Source of the DNA: Liolophura sinensis
Lineage: Eukaryota > Mollusca > Polyplacophora > Chitonida > Chitonidae
Direction of reading: 5' to 3'
Assembly (NCBI RefSeq): GCF_032854445.1
Contig: NC_088299.1
Location: 7,294,324 to 7,354,323, forward strand
Length of the DNA stretch: 60,000 nucleotides
Shown piece after piece: positions 51,701-60,000 of the stretch. The position numbers and the translations under genes were made by a program. How positions within the stretch are numbered: position 1 is the first letter of the stretch; every line of letters starts with the position of its first letter. The notes under the pieces were generated by a model. It did no database searches, had not been told where the DNA came from, and was given only the letters and a program-made list of their open reading frames with translations.

Positions 51701-54700
51701 CTGAAGATTAAGAAAACTTAACTACCTTTTCTGATGTAGTGTTATTTGTTTCTCTTATTTTTCAGGTTAAACCCCATACGCAGGACTCAAAAGACATTCC
51801 GACCGAAGAGGAATCCAAGGGACGCAACTCTGACAAACCCAAGTTGAACATCAGTCAACGGTTAATATGAGATGTGATCAAGCTAATATGTCATTCTTAC
51901 ACGAAAATAAATCCTCGAAACTATGGAAAGAAGTTGGATAATATTCTTGTTAAGTCAGGGAATTGAACTGTTATAACCGGTTTATTAAAATTAACTGTTT
52001 CCGTGATTCCTAACGGAAAGAAGTGAGGGTGCTTACACTTTGACAGGGCCGGGGACATACTTAACCGAAATTCAAGTTTATCTGCGTGTCAAATTAAACT
52101 TTGCGTGCATTGTGCGTGTCACATTCAGATGCGATGTACGCGCATTTGTGCGTGTCAGATTCAAATGTGCATTCCTTGTGCGCTTCAAATACTGAATACT
52201 TATCCCACTTGATACATCGCCAGACGAGTAATTAGACTGTAATTTTGACCGTTATCTTCTGCTTTCAAAGTCTTTCTTACACTCTTCCACGACTGTCGAT
52301 CTGTCGTCAAGTTTGACGGTTACGTAAAGCCGCAGTGTATACATTAATACGATATTTTCTTATCCTAGTAGTAATTGCAGTCTATTACAATTACAGGTAC
52401 TAGTTTCTTCTGTTTCACGAGATAATTCCACTAGCCATATTATAAAGGGTTATCCCAACTCCTCCCCTGCACTTGCTCTTTCGAACACAGGCTCGAATGC
52501 AACTCTCTCTCCTGAAAGATGAGGGCTGTGTATAATAGTCACCATCTGCCAGTCGATATATTGGTTTCTATAGTTTGCTTTAAATGTCATGTCTTCGACC
52601 GTCGTAATACCATGAGGTTTGCTGGCATTGTTTGTCACCACAGCCAGGATCTCGGGTTCGAATCCAACTGTCGCCAGTTCGCTAGTCCGTCTTTTAATCG
52701 AGAGGTCCGTCATGCACCTGGCGAAGGGTGATTAATCCACTTCTAAGCACTACCGGTAATCAAGTAAATAATTGTGAAATATCAAGATACATTCCAATTG
52801 ATTACGTAGTGTATTTTTTTTTTTAGATCTTTATTTACTCATCATCACATACAAATACATTAATTAAGATTATTACTGTTCATGTAAATCCATACGGCCA
52901 AATAAGTAAACATTCAATGTTGGAGACGTATGTCAGTCTTAAATGTTTATAAATTTTAGGTTAAAAGATTTCCCACAAGAAACCAAAGCGGCCTTTAACA
53001 TTGAACGGGCTCTTGGTCTTCCAAAACGAAACGGCAACACGGACGGTAGAGTGGATAAAGTCTACACCATTGGCTGTTTTGACTTGTTCCATTTTGGCCA
53101 TGTTATTTTACTCCGGAGAATGAAGTCACTCGGGAAACAGGTAAACACAGAACACCCTTCAGCCTTACCCCACCACTATATACCTCACACCCTCTCTTAT
53201 TAGTGTTTGGCTAACACAGTTGAAGTGTATGTATGCTTGGGGGGGGGGGGGGGTGGTGGTACTTAACCATATTTCACTCATATGACGACGAGTGTGTTTA
53301 CTACTTTAAACCCAAGCACATATACTCAGGTGTTTGTTCATATACGGCATGCCGAAGACATCAGAAATGACACCCCATCCAGTCACATTATACTGTCACC
53401 GGGCCAATCAGTTATGTCTACTTGCTCTAATCTCTCAATTCTGAACACCAAAACGACGCATCAACAAGTACAATTTTTTGAAGTATCTGACGTGACCCGA
53501 CCCGGGTTGATCCCACGTCTCCAGACTTTGAGGCGGACGCTCCTTACCGTACCATTAAGACGCTGAAGCGGCCCACACTAAGTTGAAGTGTTCCACATAT
53601 TTATTTCTTTACATCATTTTTATAATAATGTGAAGTTTCTTTTTACAATTAATTTTCACTGGTGTCTCTAGACTTACCTGACAGGTGGGGACGTCTTGTT
53701 CGGGAGAGGATTTTCGTTTGTGCTGTCTTTTTCCATCTTCTACTGCAAGAATTTGCACTTCAGTTAAAAGTTGGTATTTTACGTCATATATTCAAGAATA
53801 TTTTACATATACAGTGCCGACCAGTATTATAGTGGGAGTAAATCGGGCAGAACCCGGGAGAAACCCACGCCCATCCGCAGCTGCTAATAGAATTTCCCAC
53901 GTACGACCGAGAGAAAGCCAGCATGAGCAGGATTTGAACTCACAGCGACTGCACTGATGGGATGCAGGAGCTAGAGTTATTGTGCTACGCTAGCACGCTA
54001 ACAAGTCAGCCACGGAGGTTCCCCTTTAATGTGGTTCTAATTGTTATCTTGCACGATATCGTAATATCTTAGCACGGTAGATTCCGTTCTGTAAAAATTA
54101 TCAACCGAGGAGAATAGAAAGTGATAACTTTCGCTGAGGGAAACGGTTTCTGTAATGTTTTCGATGTCAGCATTTTGACCGGCTGATTGCTGAATGTGAA
54201 AGAGCCTGATGTTAAAACCAAAAACACTGTTAACAGACCTTTAACATAACTGCCACTTTTAAAACAAGAATTGAAACCATTGTTTAAATAAGTTCCACTT
54301 TTTGAAGTAAAAATTTAACAGTTTTGACATAAACGTACTGGCTACTTTTAAAATAAAAATTGACTAATTTTGAAAAAAAAAAGGCATTTCTGTCTTATCT
54401 TGTCATTTTTTAAAAAGTGGAACTTACTTCAAAAATGGTTACTATTTATCTCAAAAGCAGTCAGAAGAATTATCCCAAAAGTAGTAAATTTTTATTTATA
54501 AGGGGAATTAATTTCAAACGTGGTCAATTTTTATTTCAAAAGTGGTCAACATTTCATTTCAAAAGTGGTGAACATTTCATTTCCATATCAACAGATTTTA
54601 GAAGGTCATAATCAAATCTAGGAATTGTGTACTAAGAATACATTCGAAAAGATATTAACAAAACGTAGATACTTTCTTTAGGGAATAAATAAATGGGGCT

Positions 54701-55687
54701 TTGCTTTATAGGTGATAGTTGGCGTACACGACAACAAAAGCATTCAGCAGTTGAAAAACAGAGTTCCTATCGATGACACGGAGAAAAGAATGACCAACGT
54801 AAAGAAATATGCAGATGAGGTGAGTATTCTATTGAAACAAAGAGCGAAAACCAAATATTGGTCCTTAATATCGGTGCCGGTGCTCAATATTATTTCAATA
54901 CTCGATGATCATCGGATTAGTGATGAAACGAACCATGTAGTCTAGTTTCACAAACTCCCACACATGTACATGGCTACATATGTAGTCTTTGACTTGTCTC
55001 ATTCTAGCATTGTATATTCTGAGGAACTGTTGTGGACATTTCCGTTTGTATCATGATATTCGATCGGTGCTTAAATGCAAAAAGAAAATTATTTAAAAGT
55101 TGGCGGTCAGGTTTAATGTATGGGTGGAGGAATCGGAGTGCCTGGAGGAGACCGTAGTGCCCTGGGTGGAGACCACCGGCCCGGTGTTCGCGAGGCACGA
55201 TACAAAATCGCCTGACTTATAACCGCAGCCGAAATTGCACCATTAAATAAGTTATTATGACAAACATGAACTAGGGTAATCACAGTTAGAACAAAACCTG
55301 CTCTCAGGTAAACTGACAAGAGGTTGTATTTCATCGATCGTCGATGCTCTAGTTTTACTCTCTGTGGTGAAAATCTTAGTAATGTTTTAACATATGAACA
55401 TATGTACATAATTTGCTCCCCAGGTATTCTGTGTTGCCAGTCCCAACCCTACCACATTCTTACGGTGCATGTTCAACCAGACAAAGAATCAGTCCTGTTT
55501 GTACGTGCGCGGTGACGACATGCCGAATTTTCCCGCGAGATCTCTCTGTGAGGCGTACATGCCGATTCACTTCCTACCATACACAGCCGGTGTTAGCTCC
55601 ACGTCACTGAGAGAAGTCTTCCTGAAAAGAAAACATGAAGTGAAAAACAACAAATTCGAAGAAGATGATTACAGCTTGTTTTACTGA
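45635..55687 (+). CDS. Predicted bifunctional gene model: CDP-alcohol phosphotransferase fused to cytidylyltransferase (alternatively two tandem genes)
   Basis: Joining the ten exons listed separately gives 510 codons with all phases compatible. The N-terminal 295 residues are a membrane CDP-alcohol phosphotransferase. The closest family I recognise is invertebrate ceramide phosphoethanolamine synthase, which moves phosphoethanolamine from CDP-ethanolamine to ceramide. Residues from about 358 form a cytidylyltransferase domain with HxGH at 371-374, which makes CDP-activated headgroups from CTP. Against fusion: both donors around the linker exon are weak (GTTTGA, GTTAAT), stop codons follow each of them, and the cytidylyltransferase has its own possible ATG at 52943. 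The phosphotransferase could also use another CDP-alcohol, such as CDP-aminoethylphosphonate, since molluscs are rich in phosphonosphingolipids; the sequence alone does not decide. Confidence 0.55.
45745..45925 (-). mobile_element. SINE family C fragment
   Basis: Tail and body up to gtgacattatacggacaccg, immediately after the first phosphotransferase exon. Confidence 0.75.
46014..46427 (-). mobile_element. SINE family B, full length with internal triplication
   Basis: Reading minus: head ccggccccgatagcacagcg with an A box (TAGCACAGCGG), a region like a B box (ggtcaatc), gagtcacacctaagacctt, a body, and the tail cattacatgcactctaagga ... aacgttaatctccaagcacc with (ctca)n. A block with gaggaagttacaacttcctc is present three times (46250-46345). 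Confidence 0.9.
46657..46829 (+). CDS. CPE synthase-like gene, exon 2
   Basis: Residues 28-84, phase 0 in and phase 2 out; acceptor ATTGTAG, donor GTAAGT. The peptide includes ENSKYTIFTANIVSCTRTSL, resembling the region before the catalytic motif in CDP-alcohol phosphotransferases, where the first helices meet the nucleotide site. The next intron (46830-48583) carries a foldback element and a SINE fragment. Confidence 0.8.
47165..47607. mobile_element. Foldback/MITE-like element, copy 2 (long inverted arms)
   Basis: Left arm from ctactctcacaaagcaaatg; right arm is its reverse, ending tgctttctgagagtgag. The arms each contain a gtaccatttggtacac-like block and a cattaatgt block, like copy 1. 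It lies in the phosphotransferase intron 2. Confidence 0.6.
48248..48332 (-). mobile_element. SINE family A, tail fragment
   Basis: tttggtattttacgccgcac through ccagcattatgatgggagg, inside the phosphotransferase gene. Confidence 0.8.
48584..48734 (+). CDS. CPE synthase-like gene, exon 3: CDP-alcohol phosphotransferase motif
   Basis: Residues 85-135, phase 2 in and phase 0 out. It contains the family signature D-x2-D-G-x2-A-[R]-xn-G-x3-D-x3-D: Asp103, Asp106, Gly107, Ala110, Gly126, Asp130 and Asp134, with Lys111 where most members have Arg. The acidic residues bind two metal ions and activate the alcohol. DFLDHVDGIVAKVQ is the most diagnostic stretch. Confidence 0.93.
49056..49222 (+). CDS. 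CPE synthase-like gene, exon 4: membrane segments
   Basis: Residues 136-190, phase 0 in and phase 2 out. Two hydrophobic stretches (VTCLWSLLLL and YIGACAIIIIYEFILGVV) are likely transmembrane helices, followed by RVQDYFSAYF. Acceptor AATCTGAAG, donor GTAAAG. The exon runs directly on from DAFCDK of the previous one. Confidence 0.88.
49675..49814 (+). CDS. CPE synthase-like gene, exon 5
   Basis: Residues 191-237, phase 2 in and phase 1 out; acceptor TTTTCAG, donor GTAAGT. It begins RKYGKSVATVQLSSTAIM and contains KLKEKLESLGIAF, a charged loop followed by a hydrophobic helix. The next intron (49815-50947) contains a degraded SINE tail and an (aaat)n tract. Confidence 0.87.
49862..49975 (+). 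mobile_element. SINE family A, strongly diverged fragment
   Basis: Recognisable only by ggctggccactgtccgacag and aaaatattcttgattaccgt followed by cagcaccaatcat. Confidence 0.5.
50948..51126 (+). CDS. CPE synthase-like gene, exon 6 (possible terminal exon)
   Basis: From residue 238, phase 1 in. A final hydrophobic helix (GIAGVTCLLLSVRLA) is followed by a polar tail rich in Lys, Ser and Asp. Read straight on, it ends ...KYEV and stops at TGA (51124-51126), giving 296 residues. If the weak donor GTTTGA after GAG (51120) is used, it splices in phase 0 to the exon at 51766. Both versions are plausible from sequence. Confidence 0.8.
51766..51870 (+). CDS. Linker exon: alternative 3' end of the phosphotransferase, or bridge to the cytidylyltransferase
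   Basis: The exon follows a strong acceptor (CTTATTTTTCAG) and is in phase 0 with exon 6. It encodes a hydrophilic, low-complexity linker starting VKPHTQDSKDIPTEEE and ending LNISQR. Unspliced, it stops at TGA 51868-51870. A GT at 51861 (GTTAAT, weak) would end it in phase 2, exactly the phase needed by the next exon at 52960. The peptide has no recognisable domain. Confidence 0.5.
   Translation, partial: VKPHTQDSKDIPTEEESKGRNSDKPKLNISQRLI
52960..53140 (+). CDS. Cytidylyltransferase domain, exon with HxGH motif
   Basis: Phase 2 in (if spliced at AG 52958-52959) and phase 0 out (GTAAAC donor). The peptide LKDFPQETKAAFNIERALGL leads to VDKVYTIGCFDLFHFGH, with the HxGH signature of TagD/PCYT-type nucleotidyltransferases, where both His contact CTP phosphates. 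As a separate gene it could start at ATG 52943, giving MFINF before LKDF. GCFDLFH rather than GxFDLxHxGH with Asp-rich neighbours leaves the alcohol substrate open. Confidence 0.88.
53222..53572 (-). mobile_element. SINE family C
   Basis: Body ccgaagacatcagaaatgac, accccatccagtcacattat and the head region (cgacccgggttgatcccacg), in the intron after the HxGH exon; interrupted by the poly-G run. Confidence 0.85.
53237..53258. repeat. Poly-G run
   Basis: A run of G, broken only at its right end by T, in the intron between cytidylyltransferase exons. It interrupts the 5' part of a family-C SINE copy and may be an assembly-sensitive site. Confidence 0.8.
53770..54024 (-). mobile_element. SINE family A, near full length
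   Basis: In the intron between the cytidylyltransferase exons. Head ctgacttgttagcgtgctag is present; the tail (aaat)n is lost. Confidence 0.88.
54240..54600. repeat. Degenerate short repeats in direct and inverted orientation
   Basis: On the right (54410-54600) are repeats of the type tttcaaaagtggtcaac. On the left (54240-54410) are their reverse complements, such as gttccactttttgaagtaaa. The whole could fold into a long imperfect hairpin. It sits in the intron before the cytidylyltransferase exon at 54712. Confidence 0.6.
54712..54819 (+). CDS. Cytidylyltransferase domain, middle exon
   Basis: 36 residues, phase 0 in and out; acceptor GCTTTATAG, donor GTGAGT. VIVGVHDNKSIQQLKNR is the strand-helix after HxGH, and DDTEKRMTNVKKYADE contains the conserved Arg and the R..x..V.K.VDE-like stretch of CCT, ECT and GCT enzymes. 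Confidence 0.9.
55260..55375. repeat. Unnamed interspersed repeat (family E), fragment
   Basis: ctcaggtaaactgacaagag, gttgtatttcatcgatcgtc and ctagttttactctctgtgg, in the last cytidylyltransferase intron. Confidence 0.55.
55424..55687 (+). CDS. Cytidylyltransferase domain, last exon
   Basis: 87 residues to TGA at 55685-55687, phase 0 in. It contains LYVRGDDMPNF (compare the GxDW loop of TagD) and FLPYTAGVSSTSLRE, the family's final signature (xTxGISTTxI) that binds CTP. A short Lys/Glu-rich tail ends DDYSLFY. A candidate poly(A) signal AATAAA is at 56050-56055. The following 3 kb to RWDD2 has no gene. Confidence 0.9.
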   Translation, partial: VFCVASPNPTTFLRCMFNQTKNQSCLYVRGDDMPNFPARSLCEAYMPIHFLPYTAGVSSTSLREVFLKRKHEVKNNKFEEDDYSLFY

Positions 55688-58600
55688 GCAGAGTATCTGA
55701 ACATAGAAATTCATTTTTGTAATTTTGTATATGACCGGAAGAAAAGTGCTGTTGCATGCTTGGTGAATGTTTGTTTTTTTTATATATTCATCTGAAGACA
55801 GAATTAAATTGTCACCTTCAAAAAACCAAATTTAATGAATATGACTGCCTGGCAACCTTTTCTTGGTGATTTCTCTAAAAGATATGTAACTGTGTATTTT
55901 TGTATTCTAAAAACAGTAATTTGGGTATTTTTATAGTTTAAAAACTATATAGTTTATATAAACGTTTATAGTTTTAATCGTTGTTCATATTATATGTTGT
56001 CTAACAGCTGTTGTCTGTGTCATGAATGCTGAGACCGCTCGATTTCGATAATAAAATACGGGTTGTAGGCTGTGATGTCAGAGCGACTGCTTTATTCAAA
56101 ATCTTACAATTTACAAATTGATGAAATTCTTTATTAAAGCAAGTCCTTAGAGCTATCTTAACGCAACGAGTCATAATATTCATTACATCACAGACTTTGT
56201 AGATCCCGGTTTTACGCACAAAGATTTCACTAGAATGGCGTAATGCCTGTTAACTTCCTTAAACACATTTTAATACACATTTACTCAAATTATCAGTATG
56301 GCATTTTTAATGTGATGAATGTGTGTAAAATGATTTCATTACGGTGATTGTGTGCATGCACGTTAGCATTACATGTATATACCCTCAACATCGGTTTTAG
56401 CGTCAGCTTCCTCGTTCATCACGTCAGCCGCCTGGCCCGTGAATGCAATTTTTGCATGTGTGAACCATATTCACATTAGAGATTTCAAGACTGACTGTCA
56501 TCTTTGCTGGGTAATTTGAGTTCTGTTTATATACATATAACACGTTTCCACCCAATCAAATTCTAGATCAAGAGTTACTTTGACCAATCCGAGTGTCCGT
56601 CTTAAGTGCGTATGGCTGGTTTGAGGTCACATGCAGGATCACACAAATTGCATATAGGAAAATTTCACTGAAAATATGTTCGGACAGATTTCATTACATC
56701 ACTTTCATTAGTGTATTCGGTGCTGGGTGGACAGGCCTGAAACTTTTGTTGAATGCTTGGGATATGTGTGGTATGGCTTATTCTAGCAGTTACATTTCAT
56801 TGCTCGATTGATGTGAAGTAATACACACCTGTGGAAGCAGTAATTCACCTTGTCAACGCCGTAATATGTTAATTTTGGTGAACAATCAGTGTAGATTGTT
56901 TTTATTTTGTATATCCATTTTTTTGCAAGAGTAAGATAGTACATAGTACCCAGCGTGTTTGGCAGCTGTGTACACATGTTCATATTATATTCATATAAGA
57001 ATATGATATATGTTATAATTTTGATTTTCACTCTATATATATGGCTGTTAAATACGATTTTTTAAAAAGAGACATGCACATGTTCATGCATGTCTTCCTA
57101 ACATTTTACACATCGATTTAAGCAGCTGTAAGTGGCGTCTGACATTTGCTGTACTTCGTTTCAGACTAGGAAGTTATCAAACCAATTATTGGTTACTCCT
57201 AACTTTGGCGATTAAATATATATGGATGTGTTTATATTTTAACAGCCAATACACTTCGATTTAGCCACGTATCAGCTATACTTAGGACGGCCATTTTTTT
57301 TTATACTTACTCCAGTTTTGTACACCATATAAGTTTTTCAATAAAGGGAACGAAGAGGGGACATTGCGTCCTTTTTTCCTATACCAAGCAGCGACTTAGT
57401 TTGAATCTGCATATATACCCGGTACATCTCTATTACGGTGTGATTACCAAACCACATATAGGTTGCACGGATTTCTAAATATTAAATAATCCAATCTGTA
57501 CTAAGCAAAACACGATATAAATGTTGAGGGGTTCGTGAACATCGTTCGTGAACAAGACTGCGCCGTTTAAATAAAGGCCCTTATGGCGTCGGTCAGATTT
57601 TTAGTTGGAGGACATCATGTAGTGCCAGGAATAAATGAACCGTAACTCTTGGGATCCTACCGCACCGTAACGCAGGGTGGCCACTAAACAATTAACAATT
57701 CACAACTTTGACAAAATGTCTTTTGTTATGAAGAAATCTCATGTGTACATTTTGTCCAAAATCATTGTCAAAATTCAAAATTAATGTTATAAAAATTTTT
57801 TAATGACAATTTACGAATGGAACATTTGCAACCTGCGACTTGCGAATGGTCGTGGGTTTCCTCCCGGGCTGTCCGGTTTCCTCCCACCGTAATGCTGGCC
57901 GCCATCATATCAGAGAAATATTCTTGAGTACGTCTTTAACCACCAATGAAATTAATAAATAATTGATTCATTGTATATAGACCTTTGAGAAGATCATCCA
58001 TTTATTCTATATGCCTCGCACATATCAAAAGCAATACCAAGCGTACTCTGTATCAGCGACAGTAGTGCAACCATCTTCAGTTCTTTCAGGATTTGGACTT
58101 TTTATCTCGCCAGTGATAACTTCCGAATATTGAATAAACTCACCATGGTTGCTTTGTGGCTACATACATGTGACACAGGTCTATAATATAAGTATATCAG
58201 GAAAAAGGATTGGTTTCCAGATAAGACATTCAAAACCCCACAGTTATTGTTTCATCTGTTACAGTTGTGACGTGATACGCTGTATATAGTTGGGTAGAAG
58301 ATCGATGACCTTTCCCAACATTCAACTTAGCAACGTGGACAAATCCTGGTGGATTCTTCCACACAGCCTGACCATTCCCTTGAAAGTTATCTCCCCTTAA
58401 ACGCTGTTGTTGTTTTGGACGCGTGTCAGTTTTCGGGTGACAAGATGCGGTGAAGATTGGATGGTAATCTTTATAAAACCTGGACGGTGCAAAGCCTTAG
58501 AACTTTTACGATGTAGCATTCTTGAAAACCTTCTGAAAGTGGGTGCGGTTTTATTGTCAAACTCAAAGTGCAACAAGAACGAAACGCGAAACGAAGCTCA

Positions 58601-59052
58601 GCCAGTCAGGTCATTGCAATATGGAACTGGAACTGCGGAAGTGTTGCATACAATTTTCCAAACCAAAAGTCAAGTAAACTTTCTCGACACAAGTTGTCCA
58701 GAACTTTTGTGAAAATTAGTCAACTGGGATATGCGCGTGGCTGGATGAGGGGGTGGGGGTGGGGGAAGGAGGGCTGCTTGGCGAGTACCCATGGCGAGAA
58801 CCGGGTATACCTCGTCTGTCGATCCGTCCGTCCGTTCATTCGTTCGTTCATCTGTCCAATTATCCAATTAGGTCTTTTTTTTCTTTTCGCTTTTGCCAGT
58901 GAGAACGTCATTGAGAATTGAGTTGTTCATAGTTAAAATAAGTGAAATATTCTTTATGACGTTAAACTTTCTTAATCAATGCTTTCAGAGCCCGAGATTA
59001 ATGAAACAAACAACTAACTAATTGATTTAAATAATCAGCTGTTTATTTGCAG
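55688..59052. other. 3' UTR and intergenic DNA between cytidylyltransferase and RWDD2
   Basis: A candidate poly(A) signal AATAAA is at 56050-56055. From there to 59052 there are no recognised exons; a SINE fragment sits at 57829. The probable RWDD2 promoter and first non-coding exon lie somewhere in 58300-59040 but could not be defined. Confidence 0.5.
57829..57963 (+). mobile_element. SINE family A, head-truncated
   Basis: Central domain and tail (cttgcgaatggtcgtgggtt ... aatattcttgagtacgtc). Confidence 0.85.
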
Positions 59053-59285
59053 AGATGGAGGTTGAAGAGGACTTGGAGGAGAAGGTTGACCTGCGCGCCA
59101 TGTTGGAGTTGCAGATGTCAGAGGTTGAGATGCTCACGAGCATGTTCCCCAACCCAGGAGAATTCCAGCTAGACGATGACACCGTCCTTAGCGACATACA
59201 GAGTTTTGTCGACGGGAAAATCAAATATGAATATTTACAGTGCCGTATTGGATTTGTAGTTAAGATTGACGCAGATGGTTCTAAG
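59053..59285 (+). CDS. RWDD2: RWD domain protein, RWDD2-like, first coding exon (gene continues past right edge)
   Basis: The exon follows the acceptor ATTTGCAG; ATG is at 59055 and the donor GTACTT falls after 77 codons in phase 0. LELQMSEVEMLTSMFPNPGEF then DDTVLSDIQSF matches the N-terminal part of the RWD fold in RWDD2A/B (AELDLLASMFPGENE in human). RWD domains are protein-interaction folds related to ubiquitin-conjugating enzymes. The next exon should carry the rest of the RWD domain and lies beyond 60000. A non-coding 5' exon probably lies to the left. Confidence 0.85.
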
Positions 59286-59892
59286 GTACTTTTAACTTTG
59301 TCATTGGGCTGGAGCTCACTAGACTATAATAATCAACTTTCTATACCATACGGTAATAACAAAATTGTTGATGTCTGAGTATGATTTGGACGCACTTCAT
59401 ATGTTGTCTTAATATACGCCCGTGTTGTTGATGCCACAGGCTGCTACAGATTTATAGTAGATTTTTTTATCAGAATAGTTTTCCCCTGTAATCACCTGGA
59501 ATATCAACAAAATACTTACAGAGGCCCCTTGAACTAACTTGGACTAACAAGTCTTCTGTTAACCAGAAGTATTGAAAATGAAGAGTTGATCTGAACAAGA
59601 TAGTCATCTCCTACATTTTGTCCTCTTCAGTTCAACTCATTAACTTAATTACAACAGTTCTTTATGTGCATGGGATATAATAATGTGTCGGTGGTTATGG
59701 TACAAGGGCCATGTCTGAGTCATTCAGGCACTTTTGCCTTTCAGTAGTTATCATGCACAAAGATGCGGGTTCATACCCAGGCTTGGACAGGACATTTCCC
59801 TGCTCCCACCATTAGTGGGACCTTGATGACAATAAATAGCTCTCAACTACTGGGGCATTCGAATGTCTACTGAAGACAATTTGTCTTCCACC

Positions 59893-60000
59893 AATAGACC
59901 GGCCCCAAAGGCTCGGTGGAGAGTTCGCTTCAGGTGTGGTAGGTCCAGGGTCAATCCATGCCTGGGTCAGCTCACACCTAAGACCTTAAAAGAGAAATTT
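59893..60000 (+). mobile_element. SINE family B, cut by window edge
   Basis: Head accggccccaaaggctcggt ... gggtcaatccatgcctgggt, then cacacctaagaccttaaaag, running off the right edge. Confidence 0.8.

Noticed and set aside
58407-58921. Two overlapping plus-strand frames just before RWDD2 as coding exons
   Set aside because: Low-complexity, Gly/Trp-rich or repeat-like translation with no RWDD2 similarity; more likely promoter or 5' UTR.

Overview
The window is eukaryotic DNA: genes are cut into short exons with GT-AG junctions, introns are AT-rich and up to several kb long, and tRNA-derived SINEs and tandem repeats are abundant. The organism is most likely a lophotrochozoan, probably a mollusc. 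This rests on the recurrent SINE families, which resemble repeats I associate with mollusc genomes, and on a ceramide-phosphoethanolamine-synthase-like gene, a family reported from arthropods, cnidarians and molluscs but absent from most other animal phyla. The species cannot be named from the sequence alone.

Three host genes can be read. (1) The left 24.3 kb is the minus-strand gene for the deubiquitinase CYLD. I could place 13 coding exons (840 codons) with every junction phase agreeing: three CAP-Gly domains, the USP Cys box and the zinc-binding B-box insert. The His/Asp half of the catalytic site lies beyond the left edge. (2) From 45.6 to 55.7 kb on the plus strand are exons of a CDP-alcohol phosphotransferase resembling ceramide phosphoethanolamine synthase. 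They are followed, same strand and compatible phases, by exons of a TagD/PCYT2-type cytidylyltransferase. These are either one bifunctional gene (about 510 aa) or two adjacent genes. Either way, an enzyme that makes a CDP-headgroup sits next to one that would spend it on a lipid. (3) At 59.05 kb is the first coding exon of an RWDD2-like RWD-domain gene, which continues past the right edge.

The 21 kb between CYLD and the phosphotransferase gene holds almost only mobile DNA: SINEs, a Ty3/Gypsy relic between LTR-like repeats (34.2-37.3 kb), a palindromic pair of Penelope-like elements inside a 13-bp target-site duplication (37.6-41.15 kb), foldback elements and an unnamed interspersed repeat.

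The most unusual non-coding structure lies in the CYLD introns. Several tandem arrays abut splice junctions, and at two donors (exons 4 and 12) the repeat unit itself contains a copy of the exon end plus the 5' splice site, giving rows of decoy donors.
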